Source of the DNA: a bacterium
GTDB taxonomy: Bacteria > Elusimicrobiota > Elusimicrobia > UBA1565 > UBA9628
Assembly (NCBI GenBank): GCA_021782205.1
Contig: JAJXVH010000002.1
Coordinates: forward strand, 54,190 to 118,189
Reading direction: 5' to 3'
Length of the DNA: 64,000 nucleotides
Each line of letters starts with the position of its first letter. Position 1 is the first letter of the stretch. Made by a program: the position numbers and the translations under genes. The notes beneath the pieces were generated by a model. The model made no database searches and was not told the DNA's origin. It saw only the letters and a list, made by a program, of their open reading frames with translations. Shown here in pieces: positions 27,455 through 35,890 of the stretch.

Positions 27455-28200
27455 GAGCGGCGCTGGAACTGAGCGGGGTCGGCTTCACCTACCCTTCGCG
27501 AGGCGGGCCCGTGTCGGCTCTGGAGGGCGTCAATCTGGCGCTCGCCCCCAGCGAGTTCGTCTGCCTGCTGGGCCCGTCCGGCGGAGGGAAATCCACCTTG
27601 CTGGCGCTGGCCGCGGGCTTGCTGGCGCCGACCGCGGGACAGGTGTTCGACCACGGCCGGCCCGTCCGGGGTCCAGGAGTCGAACGGGGGCTCGTGCTGC
27701 AGAAGCACGCGCTGTTCCCGTGGCGGACCGCGCGCGGCAACGTCGAGTTCGGTCCGCGCCTGAAAGGAATGTCGGCGCCCGAGCGACGGCGTCGCGCCGA
27801 GAAACTCCTGGCCGCCGTCGGGCTGCCGGAATGCGCCGACCGCTATCCCTCGGCCCTCAGCGAAGGCCAGCGCCAGCGCGTCGCGCTGGCGCGGGCTCTC
27901 GCCGGCGAACCGGATCTCCTCCTGATGGACGAACCTTTTGCTTCGCTCGACGCGCTGACGCGCCGACAGATGCAGGAACTGCTTGTCGCCGTCTGGACTC
28001 AAGGTCGGCCGAGCGTGCTTTTCGTCACGCACGACGTCGACGAGGCGCTGACGCTGGGCGACCGCGTCGCCGTGCTGTCGTCAAGCCCCGGGAAGATTCT
28101 CTTCGCGCGCGAGGTGCCGCGGCCGCGGGACCCGGCCGCGCGCCTGGCCCCCGAAACCGCCGCTCTGCGCGCCGAGTGCCTGAACGCGCTGGGAGCCTAG
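27451..28200 (+). CDS. ABC transporter ATP-binding protein (NitT/TauT type)
   Basis: This 249-residue ATPase powers import by the upstream permease. Walker A is GPSGGGKST, the Q-loop region is LVLQKHALFPWRTARGNVEFG, the signature is ALSEGQRQRVALARAL (SEGQ in place of SGGQ), Walker B is LLLMDEPFASLD and the switch His lies in VLFVTHDVDEAL. It starts with a GTG overlapping the permease stop (GTGA). The amidohydrolase gene begins four bases after it. Confidence 0.92.
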   Translation: MRAALELSGVGFTYPSRGGPVSALEGVNLALAPSEFVCLLGPSGGGKSTLLALAAGLLAPTAGQVFDHGRPVRGPGVERGLVLQKHALFPWRTARGNVEFGPRLKGMSAPERRRRAEKLLAAVGLPECADRYPSALSEGQRQRVALARALAGEPDLLLMDEPFASLDALTRRQMQELLVAVWTQGRPSVLFVTHDVDEALTLGDRVAVLSSSPGKILFAREVPRPRDPAARLAPETAALRAECLNALGA

Positions 28201-28204
28201 CGGG

Positions 28205-29125
28205 ATGGAATTGATCGACGCGCACGCGCACATCACCCGCCTCACCGACCTGGACGCCGTCGCCGCGCGCATGCGCGCCGCGGGGATCGCCGCCGCCGTC
28301 GTGATGGCCCGCGAAGTACGCGAAGACCGCATCCTCGAGTTCGCCGGAAGCCACCCGCGCCTCATCTGGCCGATGTTCGGCGGCCGCGTCTTTCAGCGCG
28401 CGCTTCAGGACGGCTCGCAGAAATCAAGTCCGAGAGGCATACGGCATTACCGGGGCTTTCGTCAGGACTGGTGGCGGCGCCACGAAGGCCGTGTCTTCGC
28501 CACGCTCGACGCGGCCCTGGAGTCGGGACGCTTCCGCGGCATCGGCGAGATACGCCTCAAGCACCGCGGCTGCGGCCGCTGCGTGCCCGAAATGAAGTGC
28601 GACTACGATTTCGAGCCCGATCATCCCGTGATCCTGCGTCTGCTGGATGTCGCCGCACGGTGGCGCGCGCCCGTCGTGCTCCATCTGGAGGTGGACGAGG
28701 ACGCGACCGGCCGCCTCGCCGCGTTCTCCCGCGCGCTCGCGTCCAGCGCCCAGACCCGCGTCGTGTGGGCGCACGCCGGGCCCTGCCCGCCCGAGACGCT
28801 GAAGCGGATGCTCGCACGACACGCGAACCTTCACGCGGAAATTCAGCCTCTCACGCGCAACACCTACGCCGAGCGCGTCCCGATGCTGCGCACGTTCCCG
28901 CCGGTGGCCGGCCCCGACGGCCGCCTCCTGCGCGTCTGGCGAGAGCTCTTCGAGACGTACGCCGACCGATTGATGTTCGGGGCGGACTGCCGCACTCCGG
29001 CCGAATACCGGCACCTGGCCGTGCGCGCCGAAGACATGCGCGGTTTGCTCGCACAACTCAGCCTGCGCTCGGCGCGTCGAATCGCACACGGCACGGCCGA
29101 ACGTCTCTATGGTGCGCGCCATTGA
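28205..29125 (+). CDS. Metal-dependent amidohydrolase (TIM-barrel, PF04909-like)
   Basis: This 306-residue protein has the amidohydrolase layout: ELIDAHAHIT (HxH metal ligands), RGIGEIRLKHRG, VLHLEVDE with a ligand His, VVWAHAGPCP with another His, and LMFGADCRTPAEY with the catalytic Asp. The cysteine cluster GCGRCVPEMKC is unusual and may add a metal site. The ATG is four bases after the ABC ATPase, so the product probably processes the imported compound. The reaction type (decarboxylase, lactonase or amidase) cannot be told. Confidence 0.75.
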   Translation: MELIDAHAHITRLTDLDAVAARMRAAGIAAAVVMAREVREDRILEFAGSHPRLIWPMFGGRVFQRALQDGSQKSSPRGIRHYRGFRQDWWRRHEGRVFATLDAALESGRFRGIGEIRLKHRGCGRCVPEMKCDYDFEPDHPVILRLLDVAARWRAPVVLHLEVDEDATGRLAAFSRALASSAQTRVVWAHAGPCPPETLKRMLARHANLHAEIQPLTRNTYAERVPMLRTFPPVAGPDGRLLRVWRELFETYADRLMFGADCRTPAEYRHLAVRAEDMRGLLAQLSLRSARRIAHGTAERLYGARH

Positions 29126-29234
29126 AGCCGTTGACGCCGCGTTGCCAATGCGCCGTTCAAGAGGTAAAGTCAAGAGATGCAATCTTTTTGCATGGACGCA
29201 CTCCCACGATGCTGATGCTTCATACGGGAGCGCT

Positions 29235-30632
29235 ATGGCCGAACTGAACGCCCCTTCGACTCCTCCCGCGACGCCCGGCCAAACCGAAGCACTTCTGGAG
29301 GCCGTTCGCCGCAAGCGGGCCGACGTCGCACGGCGCTTTGCGCCGGGTCGGGGCAACGGCGTCCACCCGGAGGATGTGCGCAACGTGCTGATGATCGTCT
29401 CCGCCTCGCGCAGCGGCTCCAGCGTACTCCACTATTTGCTGGCGCGCCTGCCCGGCGTCGTTTCGCTGAACGGAGAAGACAGTGTCTTCGCCCGCCTGCA
29501 CGGCCTGGGCTGGGCGAAATCGACGGACGATTCGGATTTCATCGCGCCCGGAGACTCCGCCGCCCTTCGCGCCGCACCCCTCATCGCCGAAGACATCCTG
29601 GCGGACTCCGGGGAACTGGCGTTTCACGCGCCCGCTGGCGCGGACACGAACCTGCGCGAGAATTATTTGGCCGACAGCGTACAGCGCCTGCTCCTGCAGT
29701 TTCCGGAAGCGGACGTCGCCCCCGAAGAACTCCTGCGCGCGTGCACGACGGCTCTCGGCGCACGCGACCCGAGCGCGCGGACCTTTTCCGCCGCCGAGTA
29801 TTGGCGCGCCACGCTCGAATATCTTCTCGCCGCGGGGCTCAACGCGCGGCTCGGCTATTATGACCTGCGCGGAAGCGACCCCGCAGCCGACTTTCCGGAC
29901 CGAGGCAACGCCCTGCCGCCGCCGTTTTCCGACGTGTGCCTGGAAGAGCCTCCGTTCGTCGTCCCTCAGCCGCGGCGTCCGCCGGAACCAATGGAATGGA
30001 AACATAAGACTCTTTTGTTGAAATCCTCCTCGGACTGCTACCGCCTATGGCTGATCCGCCGCCTCTTCCCGAACGCGCGCTTCAAGTTCGTGTTCTTGGC
30101 CCGCAACCCGGCCGCCGCGATCAACGGCTTGATCGATGGGTGGCTGTCGGACGGCTTCTACTCCCAGAATCTCGGCCACATAGCCGCTCTGGATGTCTCG
30201 GGCTACAGCCGCGACGACCGGCCATGGACGCGCAAGTGGTGGAATTTTGACCTGTTTCCCGGTTGGGCACAGGCCCGCGACCGGCCGCTCGAAGAAGTGT
30301 GCGCGCGGCAATGGGTCGCGGCCAATCAGCATATGCTCGGCGGCATACGCAGCGGCCTGATCGAGGAACGACTGGACGTCCGCTATGAGTCTTTCCTGGA
30401 GCCGCGTTCGCTGGCGGCGACGCTAAGCGCGATCGGCGCTTTCGCCGGCCTGCCGGGTAATCCGACCGTGAGCGCCGGGAACATCCCTCCGGTCATGTCC
30501 GTGACCCCGCCGGCGCCGCAAAAGTGGCGCAGGCGCCGCGACCTTTTGGCCGGCGTCGTTCAAGGTGGAGAAGTCGCCGCGTTGGCGCGGGAACTCGGCT
30601 ACGATCCCAGCCGCTGGGAGTCCTGGACGTGA
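29235..30632 (+). CDS. Sulfotransferase-family protein (large)
   Basis: This 465-residue protein has a 5'-phosphosulfate-binding loop MIVSASRSGSSVLHYLLARL and a 3'-phosphate-like motif FVFLARNPAAAINGLIDGW, both expected of PAPS-dependent sulfotransferases. The central part (about residues 60-260) is larger than in typical family members. The usual serine of the 3' motif is glycine here (AINGL). The ATG at 29235 has GGGAG just upstream. Its stop overlaps the GTG of the guanidino-modifying enzyme (GTGA). With the cys operon at 15.8-19 kb as PAPS source, sulfation of a metabolite or glycan is a fair inference. Confidence 0.72.
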   Translation: MAELNAPSTPPATPGQTEALLEAVRRKRADVARRFAPGRGNGVHPEDVRNVLMIVSASRSGSSVLHYLLARLPGVVSLNGEDSVFARLHGLGWAKSTDDSDFIAPGDSAALRAAPLIAEDILADSGELAFHAPAGADTNLRENYLADSVQRLLLQFPEADVAPEELLRACTTALGARDPSARTFSAAEYWRATLEYLLAAGLNARLGYYDLRGSDPAADFPDRGNALPPPFSDVCLEEPPFVVPQPRRPPEPMEWKHKTLLLKSSSDCYRLWLIRRLFPNARFKFVFLARNPAAAINGLIDGWLSDGFYSQNLGHIAALDVSGYSRDDRPWTRKWWNFDLFPGWAQARDRPLEEVCARQWVAANQHMLGGIRSGLIEERLDVRYESFLEPRSLAATLSAIGAFAGLPGNPTVSAGNIPPVMSVTPPAPQKWRRRRDLLAGVVQGGEVAALARELGYDPSRWESWT

Positions 30633-31600
30633 GGCGCGCGACGCGGCCGGCCGCCTATCAAGGCCCCGGCTGGCGCCCGCGCCGGGCAAGCCTGGGCGAC
30701 GACGTGGCGCGCGGTCGGGGACTATGGTCGCGCCGCCGTGTCGATTCGGAATACAAACGTCTGCAGGAAGTCATTCTCCATTGTCCTGGCGACGAGTTGT
30801 CTCGCGTCCAGGCTCCCAACGCCGTTCAGCACCTCGCGCGCGTCGATCCGGCGGCGATACGTCGGGAGTTCCTCGCCCTTGCCGCCGCATTGCGGAAACG
30901 GGGCGTCGAGGTGCGGCGCCTGCCTCTCGGCCCGGCCGGCGCGCCTTGGGCGACGATGCCAAATCTCATGTTCGTGCGCGATCTCTTCTTCAACACGAGG
31001 GAAGGCGCCGTCGTCTCGCGCATGGCCAGCCAAGTGAGAGCGGGGGAGGAAAAGCACGCCGCGCTGGCGCTGGCCTCCTTGGCGGTTCCCATCAACCGGA
31101 CCATTTCCGGCGTCGGGACGTTCGAGGGGGCGGATGCGCTCTGGCTCGATGAGCGCACGGTGGTCTGCGCGGTCGGCGGACGCACGAACACGGAGGGGTT
31201 GAGGCAATTGCGGGAAGCCCTGAGCCCGCAAGGCGTCGAAGTTCTCCCGGTCGCGTTGCCTCAAGGGTTTCAGCATCTGCTGGGACTCCTCCAAATTGTC
31301 GACAAGCGCTTGGCCTTTTTAAGACACGAACGCGCTCCCCGGGAACTGTCACGCCTGCTACTGACGCGTGGATTCTCGATCCGGCCCGTGCCGGAATCGG
31401 AGGAGACGATCATCCGGCAGGGAATGAATCTGGTCGTCGTCGCGCCCCGGACGATCCTGATGCCCTACGACTGTCCCGACCTGAAGAGCTATTATCAGCG
31501 CTCGGGCTTGATCGTCGCGGCCGAACTGGACATCCGGCAGATCCGACGCGGTGCGGGCGGGCTGGCCTGCGCGGTCGGGATCGTTTCGCGTCGAGCCTGA
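30629..31600 (+). CDS. Guanidino-group modifying enzyme (arginine deiminase / DDAH-like)
   Basis: This 323-residue protein has the penta-pentein fold signatures: MPNLMFVRDLFFN with the substrate-binding FxRD, GTFEGADALWL with catalytic Glu, GGRTNTEGL, GFQHLLGLLQIVDKRLA with catalytic His, and a C-terminal cysteine in RRGAGGLACAVG. Family members hydrolyse or transfer the guanidino group of arginine or methylarginines. The N-terminal 40 residues are basic and not conserved. The GTG start overlaps the sulfotransferase stop, and a second sulfotransferase begins one base after its own stop. The specific substrate (deiminase or amidinotransferase) is open. Confidence 0.8.
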   Translation: MRRATRPAAYQGPGWRPRRASLGDDVARGRGLWSRRRVDSEYKRLQEVILHCPGDELSRVQAPNAVQHLARVDPAAIRREFLALAAALRKRGVEVRRLPLGPAGAPWATMPNLMFVRDLFFNTREGAVVSRMASQVRAGEEKHAALALASLAVPINRTISGVGTFEGADALWLDERTVVCAVGGRTNTEGLRQLREALSPQGVEVLPVALPQGFQHLLGLLQIVDKRLAFLRHERAPRELSRLLLTRGFSIRPVPESEETIIRQGMNLVVVAPRTILMPYDCPDLKSYYQRSGLIVAAELDIRQIRRGAGGLACAVGIVSRRA

Positions 31601-31601
31601 G

Positions 31602-32633
31602 ATGACGAACGACTCTCCGATCTTCATCGTCGGCACGGAGCGCTCTGGGTCGAATCTGCTCCGCCTGATCCTCAACGAGCACCCGTCGATCACCATCCCG
31701 CATCCCCCGCACCTGCTCAAGGACTTGATGCCGTTGGCGCCTCGCTACGGAGATTTGGGCGCGGACGCGCATTTCCGCCGCCTCGTCAACGACGCCGTCA
31801 CTCTGGTGGACCTCCATTTCTCTCCTTGGGATGTCCGTGTCGATCGCGAAGACGTCTTCGCCCGCGCGCCCGGCCGCAGCGTCTATGGCGTCAAGGCTGC
31901 GATCTACGACCAATACCGCCGCGCCAAAGGACGCCGCCGCTGGGGTTGTAAGAGCACCTTTGTCATCCATTACGTCGACCAGGTCCGCTCGATCCACTCC
32001 GACGCGCGATTCATTCACCTGGTGCGCGACGGACGGGACGTCGCCGTGTCGGCCAAGGCCTCGGTCTTCAATCATTTCCATCCGCACTACGTCGCCCGCC
32101 TCTGGGCCGAACAGCAGAACACGGCGATCGCCCTTTCACGCCGGCTTTCCGCCGCGCAGATGCTCTGCGTTCGCTACGAGGACCTTCTGGACGATCCCGC
32201 TCGGGAGACGCGCCGCGTGTGCGGATTCCTGGGCGAGGACTATTCCGATTCCCTGCTCGATTATTTCAAGAGCGCCGAAGCCAAACGGCTCGCCGCGCAG
32301 AGCCGTTCATGGGAGAACGTGTCCAAGTCGGTGCTGCAGGGCAACCGCGACAAATACAAACGGGAACTGAGCGCCGCTGAAATTCACGCCTTCGAGCTTC
32401 AGGCCTTCGCGCCTCTGGCGCACTTCGGTTATGCGCTGGAAAACGATCCGGCTCAGTTGAGAAAAGAGTCCCGAACCCCGCTCGGCGCCGGGACACGGCT
32501 GCGCTATTGGACGGCCGAGCAGGCGATGAGCGTCCGCATAGGCGCGCAGGCGCTTCTGCGCGACCGCAATGCGTTTCTGCGTCTCAGAAAAAGTCTGTTC
32601 CTTCTCAAACTGCGTCTGCAGCACAAGCTCTGA
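31602..32633 (+). CDS. Sulfotransferase (PF13469-like)
   Basis: This encodes a 343-residue protein. The PAPS 5' loop is FIVGTERSGSNLLRLILNEHP and the 3'-phosphate motif is FIHLVRDGRDVAVSAKAS, both canonical. MLCVRYEDLLDDPARETRRV matches the later conserved helix of this family. The C-terminal 80 residues are Arg/Leu rich. The ATG is one base after the guanidino-enzyme stop. It forms a three-gene operon with two sulfotransferases flanking one guanidino enzyme, which suggests a pathway that modifies a guanidino-containing metabolite or a glycan. Confidence 0.85.
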   Translation: MTNDSPIFIVGTERSGSNLLRLILNEHPSITIPHPPHLLKDLMPLAPRYGDLGADAHFRRLVNDAVTLVDLHFSPWDVRVDREDVFARAPGRSVYGVKAAIYDQYRRAKGRRRWGCKSTFVIHYVDQVRSIHSDARFIHLVRDGRDVAVSAKASVFNHFHPHYVARLWAEQQNTAIALSRRLSAAQMLCVRYEDLLDDPARETRRVCGFLGEDYSDSLLDYFKSAEAKRLAAQSRSWENVSKSVLQGNRDKYKRELSAAEIHAFELQAFAPLAHFGYALENDPAQLRKESRTPLGAGTRLRYWTAEQAMSVRIGAQALLRDRNAFLRLRKSLFLLKLRLQHKL

Positions 32634-32646
32634 ACGAACCGGTACG

Positions 32647-33507
32647 TCAGGAAAGGCGCTGGAGCGCCTCGCGGGCTTCGGTATAATCCGGGAACAGGAG
32701 CAGCGCGGTTTGATAATGCGCGCGGGCTTCTTCGACACGGCCCGACGCCGCGCACAGATCGGCCAGAAGCTTGCGCGAAGTCACGTAATGCGGATCGCAG
32801 CGCAGGCACGCGCGCGCATGCTCCTCCGCTTCCTTCAGGGAGCATGTTTTCAAAGCCACATAGGCACGCGTGTGGTGCAGAAGCGCGTAGTCCGCGTCTA
32901 GCTCCGACGCCCGGTTCAGTTCTGCACGGGCCTCCTCGAACCGCTCGAGATAGGCGAGCGCGATCGCCCCGTAGACCGGGGCGCGAAAATCGTCCGGCTC
33001 CGCGGCGAAGGCTTGCCGCGCGCACGACAGAGCTTCCTCGCGGCGCCCCGCCTGGAGATGCGCCTGCGCCAGCAGGAGCAGGCTCGTCGCATCCTTCTCC
33101 AACTCGACGAGCGCTTGAAAGTGAACGACCGCTTTTTCGACGGAGCCCGCTTCCAACTCGACCGAACCACGCGCCAACGCAAGATCTGCGGGGGGCGCGC
33201 CGAATTTTTCCGCCGCGGCCAGCGCGGCGTCCGCCTCGGCGCGCCGAAGCAGGGACCCGAGCGTGATCGCCCGGTAGACATAGGCTGCCGCGCAGGTCGG
33301 GTCCAACTCCAGCGCCGCGGAGAACTCGGCAAGCCCCCGCGCGGTGTCGAAGCGGCTCTCCTTGACGCAGAAGAATCCTAAATATGCGCGGGCGTCGGCG
33401 AAGGTCGGACGCAGGCGAACGGCCTCTTCGAAATAAATCCGGCCGGCCGTCCAGCGGTCCCGCCGGGCGAAGCGCCGCGCCTCTTCGCGAAAATGGTCGG
33501 GGCTCAT
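32647..33507 (-). CDS. TPR repeat protein, last gene of the GyrB-methyltransferase operon
   Basis: This 286-residue protein is built from about seven tetratricopeptide repeats. Clear units are WTAGRIYFEEAVRLRPTFADA, FSAALELDPTCAAAYVYRA, ALSCARQAFAAEPDDFRAPVY, ARAELNRASELDADYALLHH and ARAHYQTALLLFPDYTEA. There is no signal peptide or membrane segment, so it is probably a cytoplasmic scaffold. It begins 16 bases after the fusion gene and is convergent with the sulfotransferase. The partner is unknown; operon position suggests the methyltransferase proteins. Confidence 0.8.
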   Translation of the reverse strand: MSPDHFREEARRFARRDRWTAGRIYFEEAVRLRPTFADARAYLGFFCVKESRFDTARGLAEFSAALELDPTCAAAYVYRAITLGSLLRRAEADAALAAAEKFGAPPADLALARGSVELEAGSVEKAVVHFQALVELEKDATSLLLLAQAHLQAGRREEALSCARQAFAAEPDDFRAPVYGAIALAYLERFEEARAELNRASELDADYALLHHTRAYVALKTCSLKEAEEHARACLRCDPHYVTSRKLLADLCAASGRVEEARAHYQTALLLFPDYTEAREALQRLS

Positions 33508-33523
33508 CGCTTCGCGCCGCCTC

Positions 33524-35464
33524 TCAGGCCGGCTTGCGGGCGGAGAACACGCACCATCTCCACAGATCGCGGATTTCGCCGGAGGGTGAGATCGTGAAGG
33601 GATGAACGGCCTTGGCCTCGGCCGGGGCCTCGCGGTACAAGCGGCGGATCTCGTGGCGATGGAGCGGGGTCGTCTCGTAGCTGTCGATCCAGACGTCGAT
33701 GGACTCCCAGACGTTCATCTCCTTCATTTCCAGATCGACGAATCCCGCCTCCGTCAGAAGACGCCGGAAATCCTCTTCTTGGAACATGTTGTAGATCAGC
33801 GGCTGTTTCTTCTTAAAAATACGATACATCCACGCCGCGTCCGCCGCGCTGAACGGCAGTATTTGGCCGACGACGAACTGCCCGCCCGGCTTCAAGACGC
33901 GTCGGATCTCCGAAACGGGCTTCTCCGGAAACGGAAGCAGGTGCAGGACCTCGCGCGTGCAGACCAGATCGAAGCGATCGGCCTCGAACGGCATTTTGTA
34001 GACGTTGCCCTGCCGCACCTCGTCCAGCCGCGTGCGCGCAAGGTCCACCATTTCCGGCGTCAGATCAAGACCCACGACTTTCTTGACCCGGCCCTTGAAC
34101 GAAGCGCCCACCACGCCGCTGCCGCAACACACATCCAGCACCGTCGCCTCCGGGCCTTGCCGGCAGAAATCCGCGTGCGCCTGCAACAATTCTCCGTGCG
34201 TGATCCAAACGGCGGAGTCGTGCCAATTTTTGGAGCGGGCGCCGAACTGCTCTCTGTATATCCGCTCATCGACGTCTCGGTAGACCTGCTGGAAATAAAT
34301 CTTATCGGCGGCGCGGCGGGCCGCGAGGCGGTCGCGTCGCACCTGGAGGATGCGGTCCGACACGATGCCGGCGGCTTGCGGATGCCGGCGCAGATACTCA
34401 AGAACCTGACCGCTGACCGCGTCTTCAAGGACGTCGGCGACGTCCGGGTTCGTGAGGCGGGATTTGGTTTGACTTTCGAAATTGGGACGCGCCAGCTTCA
34501 AATTGACGACGGCCGACAGGCCCTCCGTCGCCTCCTCGATTTCCGTGGGATCCTCGCCGCTGGTCTTACCCATCTCCGACATGATGCGGTTGATCGCGCG
34601 CGTCAGGCCGAGCTTGAAGGCGGCGACGTGAGTGCCTCCGTGCCGGGTATTGACGCAGTTCACGTACGACCAGATCGCGGGACCGCGGCCGGTGGTCCAC
34701 TGGAGTACGGCCTCGAACATCAGGCCGTCCGCTTCCGTCCGCACCGCGATCATCTCCGGGGTCAGAGCGCGCGCTTGGGGGTTCAGCCGCGCCAGAAGCC
34801 CCGCGATTCCCGCATCGGACCGGTAGACCCAGGAAGACCCGCTGGGCTGAGACGTCAGCACGAACTCGACGCCCGGATTCAGAAAAGCCAGTTCTTCCAG
34901 GAGCATCCGGGATTCGTCTTCGTTGAAGCCCTGGAAGCCGCGGAAAATCTCCGGGTCCGGCCAGAAAGAGATCCGAGTGCCGCTACCCGCCTCCGCACCG
35001 ACCGCTTTCAACGGAGAGACGGGCTCGCCGCGTCGAAATTCCTGGACATGGCGATGCCCGTCGCGCACGATCTCGATTTTCAACCAGGAGGAAAGCGCGT
35101 TGACGCAGGACAGCCCGACGCCATGCAGTCCCGCGCTGTAGCGTCCCGTCCCGCGCTCGAACTTCGTGCCCGAGTGGAGGCGCGTCAGGACCACTTCGCA
35201 GGCGGAAACGCCTTCCGTGGGATGGAGCTCCACGGGGATGCCGCGACCGTCGTCCTCCACGCGGCAGTGGTCCGCTCCGAGAGTGACGACGATCCGCGAA
35301 CAGGCGCCGGCCAGGGCTTCGTCAACCGCGTTGTGCACCAGCTCCCGCAGAAGCTGATGCGCGCCCTCGGAAGAGACCGCCCCGATATACATCCAGGGAT
35401 TGCGGCGGACCGCCTCCAGCCCGGAGAGGACGACGACGTCGCCCGCCGACAGGCCGTCAGGCAC
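33524..35464 (-). CDS. GyrB-type GHKL ATPase/transducer fused to a SAM methyltransferase
   Basis: This 646-residue protein begins like DNA gyrase subunit B. The Bergerat ATP site has ELVHNAVDEA (catalytic Glu41, Mg-binding Asn45), DDGRGIP (71-77), AGLHGVGLSCVNALS (111-125) and GTRISFWPD. The transducer domain follows, with SYVNCVNTRHGGTHV and the ATP-contacting Lys334 in QTKSRL, ending near AARRAADK (388). Gyrase then needs TOPRIM; here it is replaced by a class I methyltransferase with VLDVCCGSG (442-450), VVGLDLTPEMVDLA and EIRRVLKPGGQF. The C-terminal half is related to the methyltransferase encoded at 35891-36637 (shared ES-x-x-x-WI region). With no TOPRIM or GyrA contact it cannot be a topoisomerase subunit. 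GTG start, 8-base overlap with the upstream gene. ATP-driven dimer closure controlling methylation is an inference. Confidence 0.88.
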   Translation of the reverse strand: MPDGLSAGDVVVLSGLEAVRRNPWMYIGAVSSEGAHQLLRELVHNAVDEALAGACSRIVVTLGADHCRVEDDGRGIPVELHPTEGVSACEVVLTRLHSGTKFERGTGRYSAGLHGVGLSCVNALSSWLKIEIVRDGHRHVQEFRRGEPVSPLKAVGAEAGSGTRISFWPDPEIFRGFQGFNEDESRMLLEELAFLNPGVEFVLTSQPSGSSWVYRSDAGIAGLLARLNPQARALTPEMIAVRTEADGLMFEAVLQWTTGRGPAIWSYVNCVNTRHGGTHVAAFKLGLTRAINRIMSEMGKTSGEDPTEIEEATEGLSAVVNLKLARPNFESQTKSRLTNPDVADVLEDAVSGQVLEYLRRHPQAAGIVSDRILQVRRDRLAARRAADKIYFQQVYRDVDERIYREQFGARSKNWHDSAVWITHGELLQAHADFCRQGPEATVLDVCCGSGVVGASFKGRVKKVVGLDLTPEMVDLARTRLDEVRQGNVYKMPFEADRFDLVCTREVLHLLPFPEKPVSEIRRVLKPGGQFVVGQILPFSAADAAWMYRIFKKKQPLIYNMFQEEDFRRLLTEAGFVDLEMKEMNVWESIDVWIDSYETTPLHRHEIRRLYREAPAEAKAVHPFTISPSGEIRDLWRWCVFSARKPA

Positions 35465-35879
35465 CGGAAAGCTTCCTCAATTTTTGGACGTGCGCGCGCT
35501 TCGCCTTTTCCAGCGTGTCGAACCAACTGGCGATATCCGGAAACCCCTCCATGCGCGCCGCCTGCGCCATCTCGGGATAGGTCCGGCCCTGCTGACGGGC
35601 TTCGATTTGCAGCAGCGACTCCATATTTTTGAGCGTGCCGCCGACCGCCAGGCCGGAATCGGGATCTCGCGCCAGTTTGAGAAAATCGAAGCAGCCCTGC
35701 ACGAAGTCCTCGCCGCCTTCGGCGATTTCTTTGAACAGCGCCGAATGCCGGTCCAGGCCTTCGAAATCCGCCAGCACGGAAAAATAAAGATACCGATAGG
35801 CCAGCGCCGCTTCTTCGGCGAACGCGGCCCGGAGATTTTCGAACGTGCGGGACTTGACGAACTCGCTGTCGTCGGCCAT
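35457..35879 (-). CDS. Rubrerythrin-like ferritin-fold protein (degenerate di-iron ligands)
   Basis: This 140-residue four-helix protein resembles the rubrerythrin domain: TFENLRAAFAEEAALAYRYLYF, ADFEG and SALFKEIAEGGEDF in the first half, RTYPEMAQAARMEGFPDIASWF and EKAKRAHVQKL in the second. The usual ExxH pairs are altered (EGGED lacks His; the second has Lys three residues before His), so iron binding may be lost or changed. There is no rubredoxin domain. It lies 11 bases after the methyltransferase gene and its stop overlaps the start of the GyrB-methyltransferase fusion, so it is part of that operon. It could be an oxygen-linked oxidase, a peroxide sensor or a structural partner. Confidence 0.7.
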   Translation of the reverse strand: MADDSEFVKSRTFENLRAAFAEEAALAYRYLYFSVLADFEGLDRHSALFKEIAEGGEDFVQGCFDFLKLARDPDSGLAVGGTLKNMESLLQIEARQQGRTYPEMAQAARMEGFPDIASWFDTLEKAKRAHVQKLRKLSGA

Positions 35880-35890
35880 CGAACCCCGGG

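Noticed and set aside
29177..29193. ATGCAA-TCTTT-TTGCAT hairpin upstream of the first sulfotransferase
   Set aside because: Six base pairs, AT-rich, no U-tract after it and no known regulator site; too weak to call an operator.
32682..32693. TATAATCCGG string resembling the leaderless promoters at 22166 and 47546
   Set aside because: No start codon follows at 6-7 nt, and the bases encode PDYTEA of the TPR protein on the other strand.
33524..35464. Interpretation of the fusion as a normal GyrB or ParE
   Set aside because: The TOPRIM motifs (EGDSA, PLRGKxLNV, DxDxDG) and the C-terminal GyrA-binding part are absent; methyltransferase motifs follow directly after the transducer.
33602..35632. 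676-codon plus-strand open frame opposite the GyrB-methyltransferase fusion
   Set aside because: The minus strand holds complete GyrB and methyltransferase motifs; the plus-strand product shows no recognisable motif.
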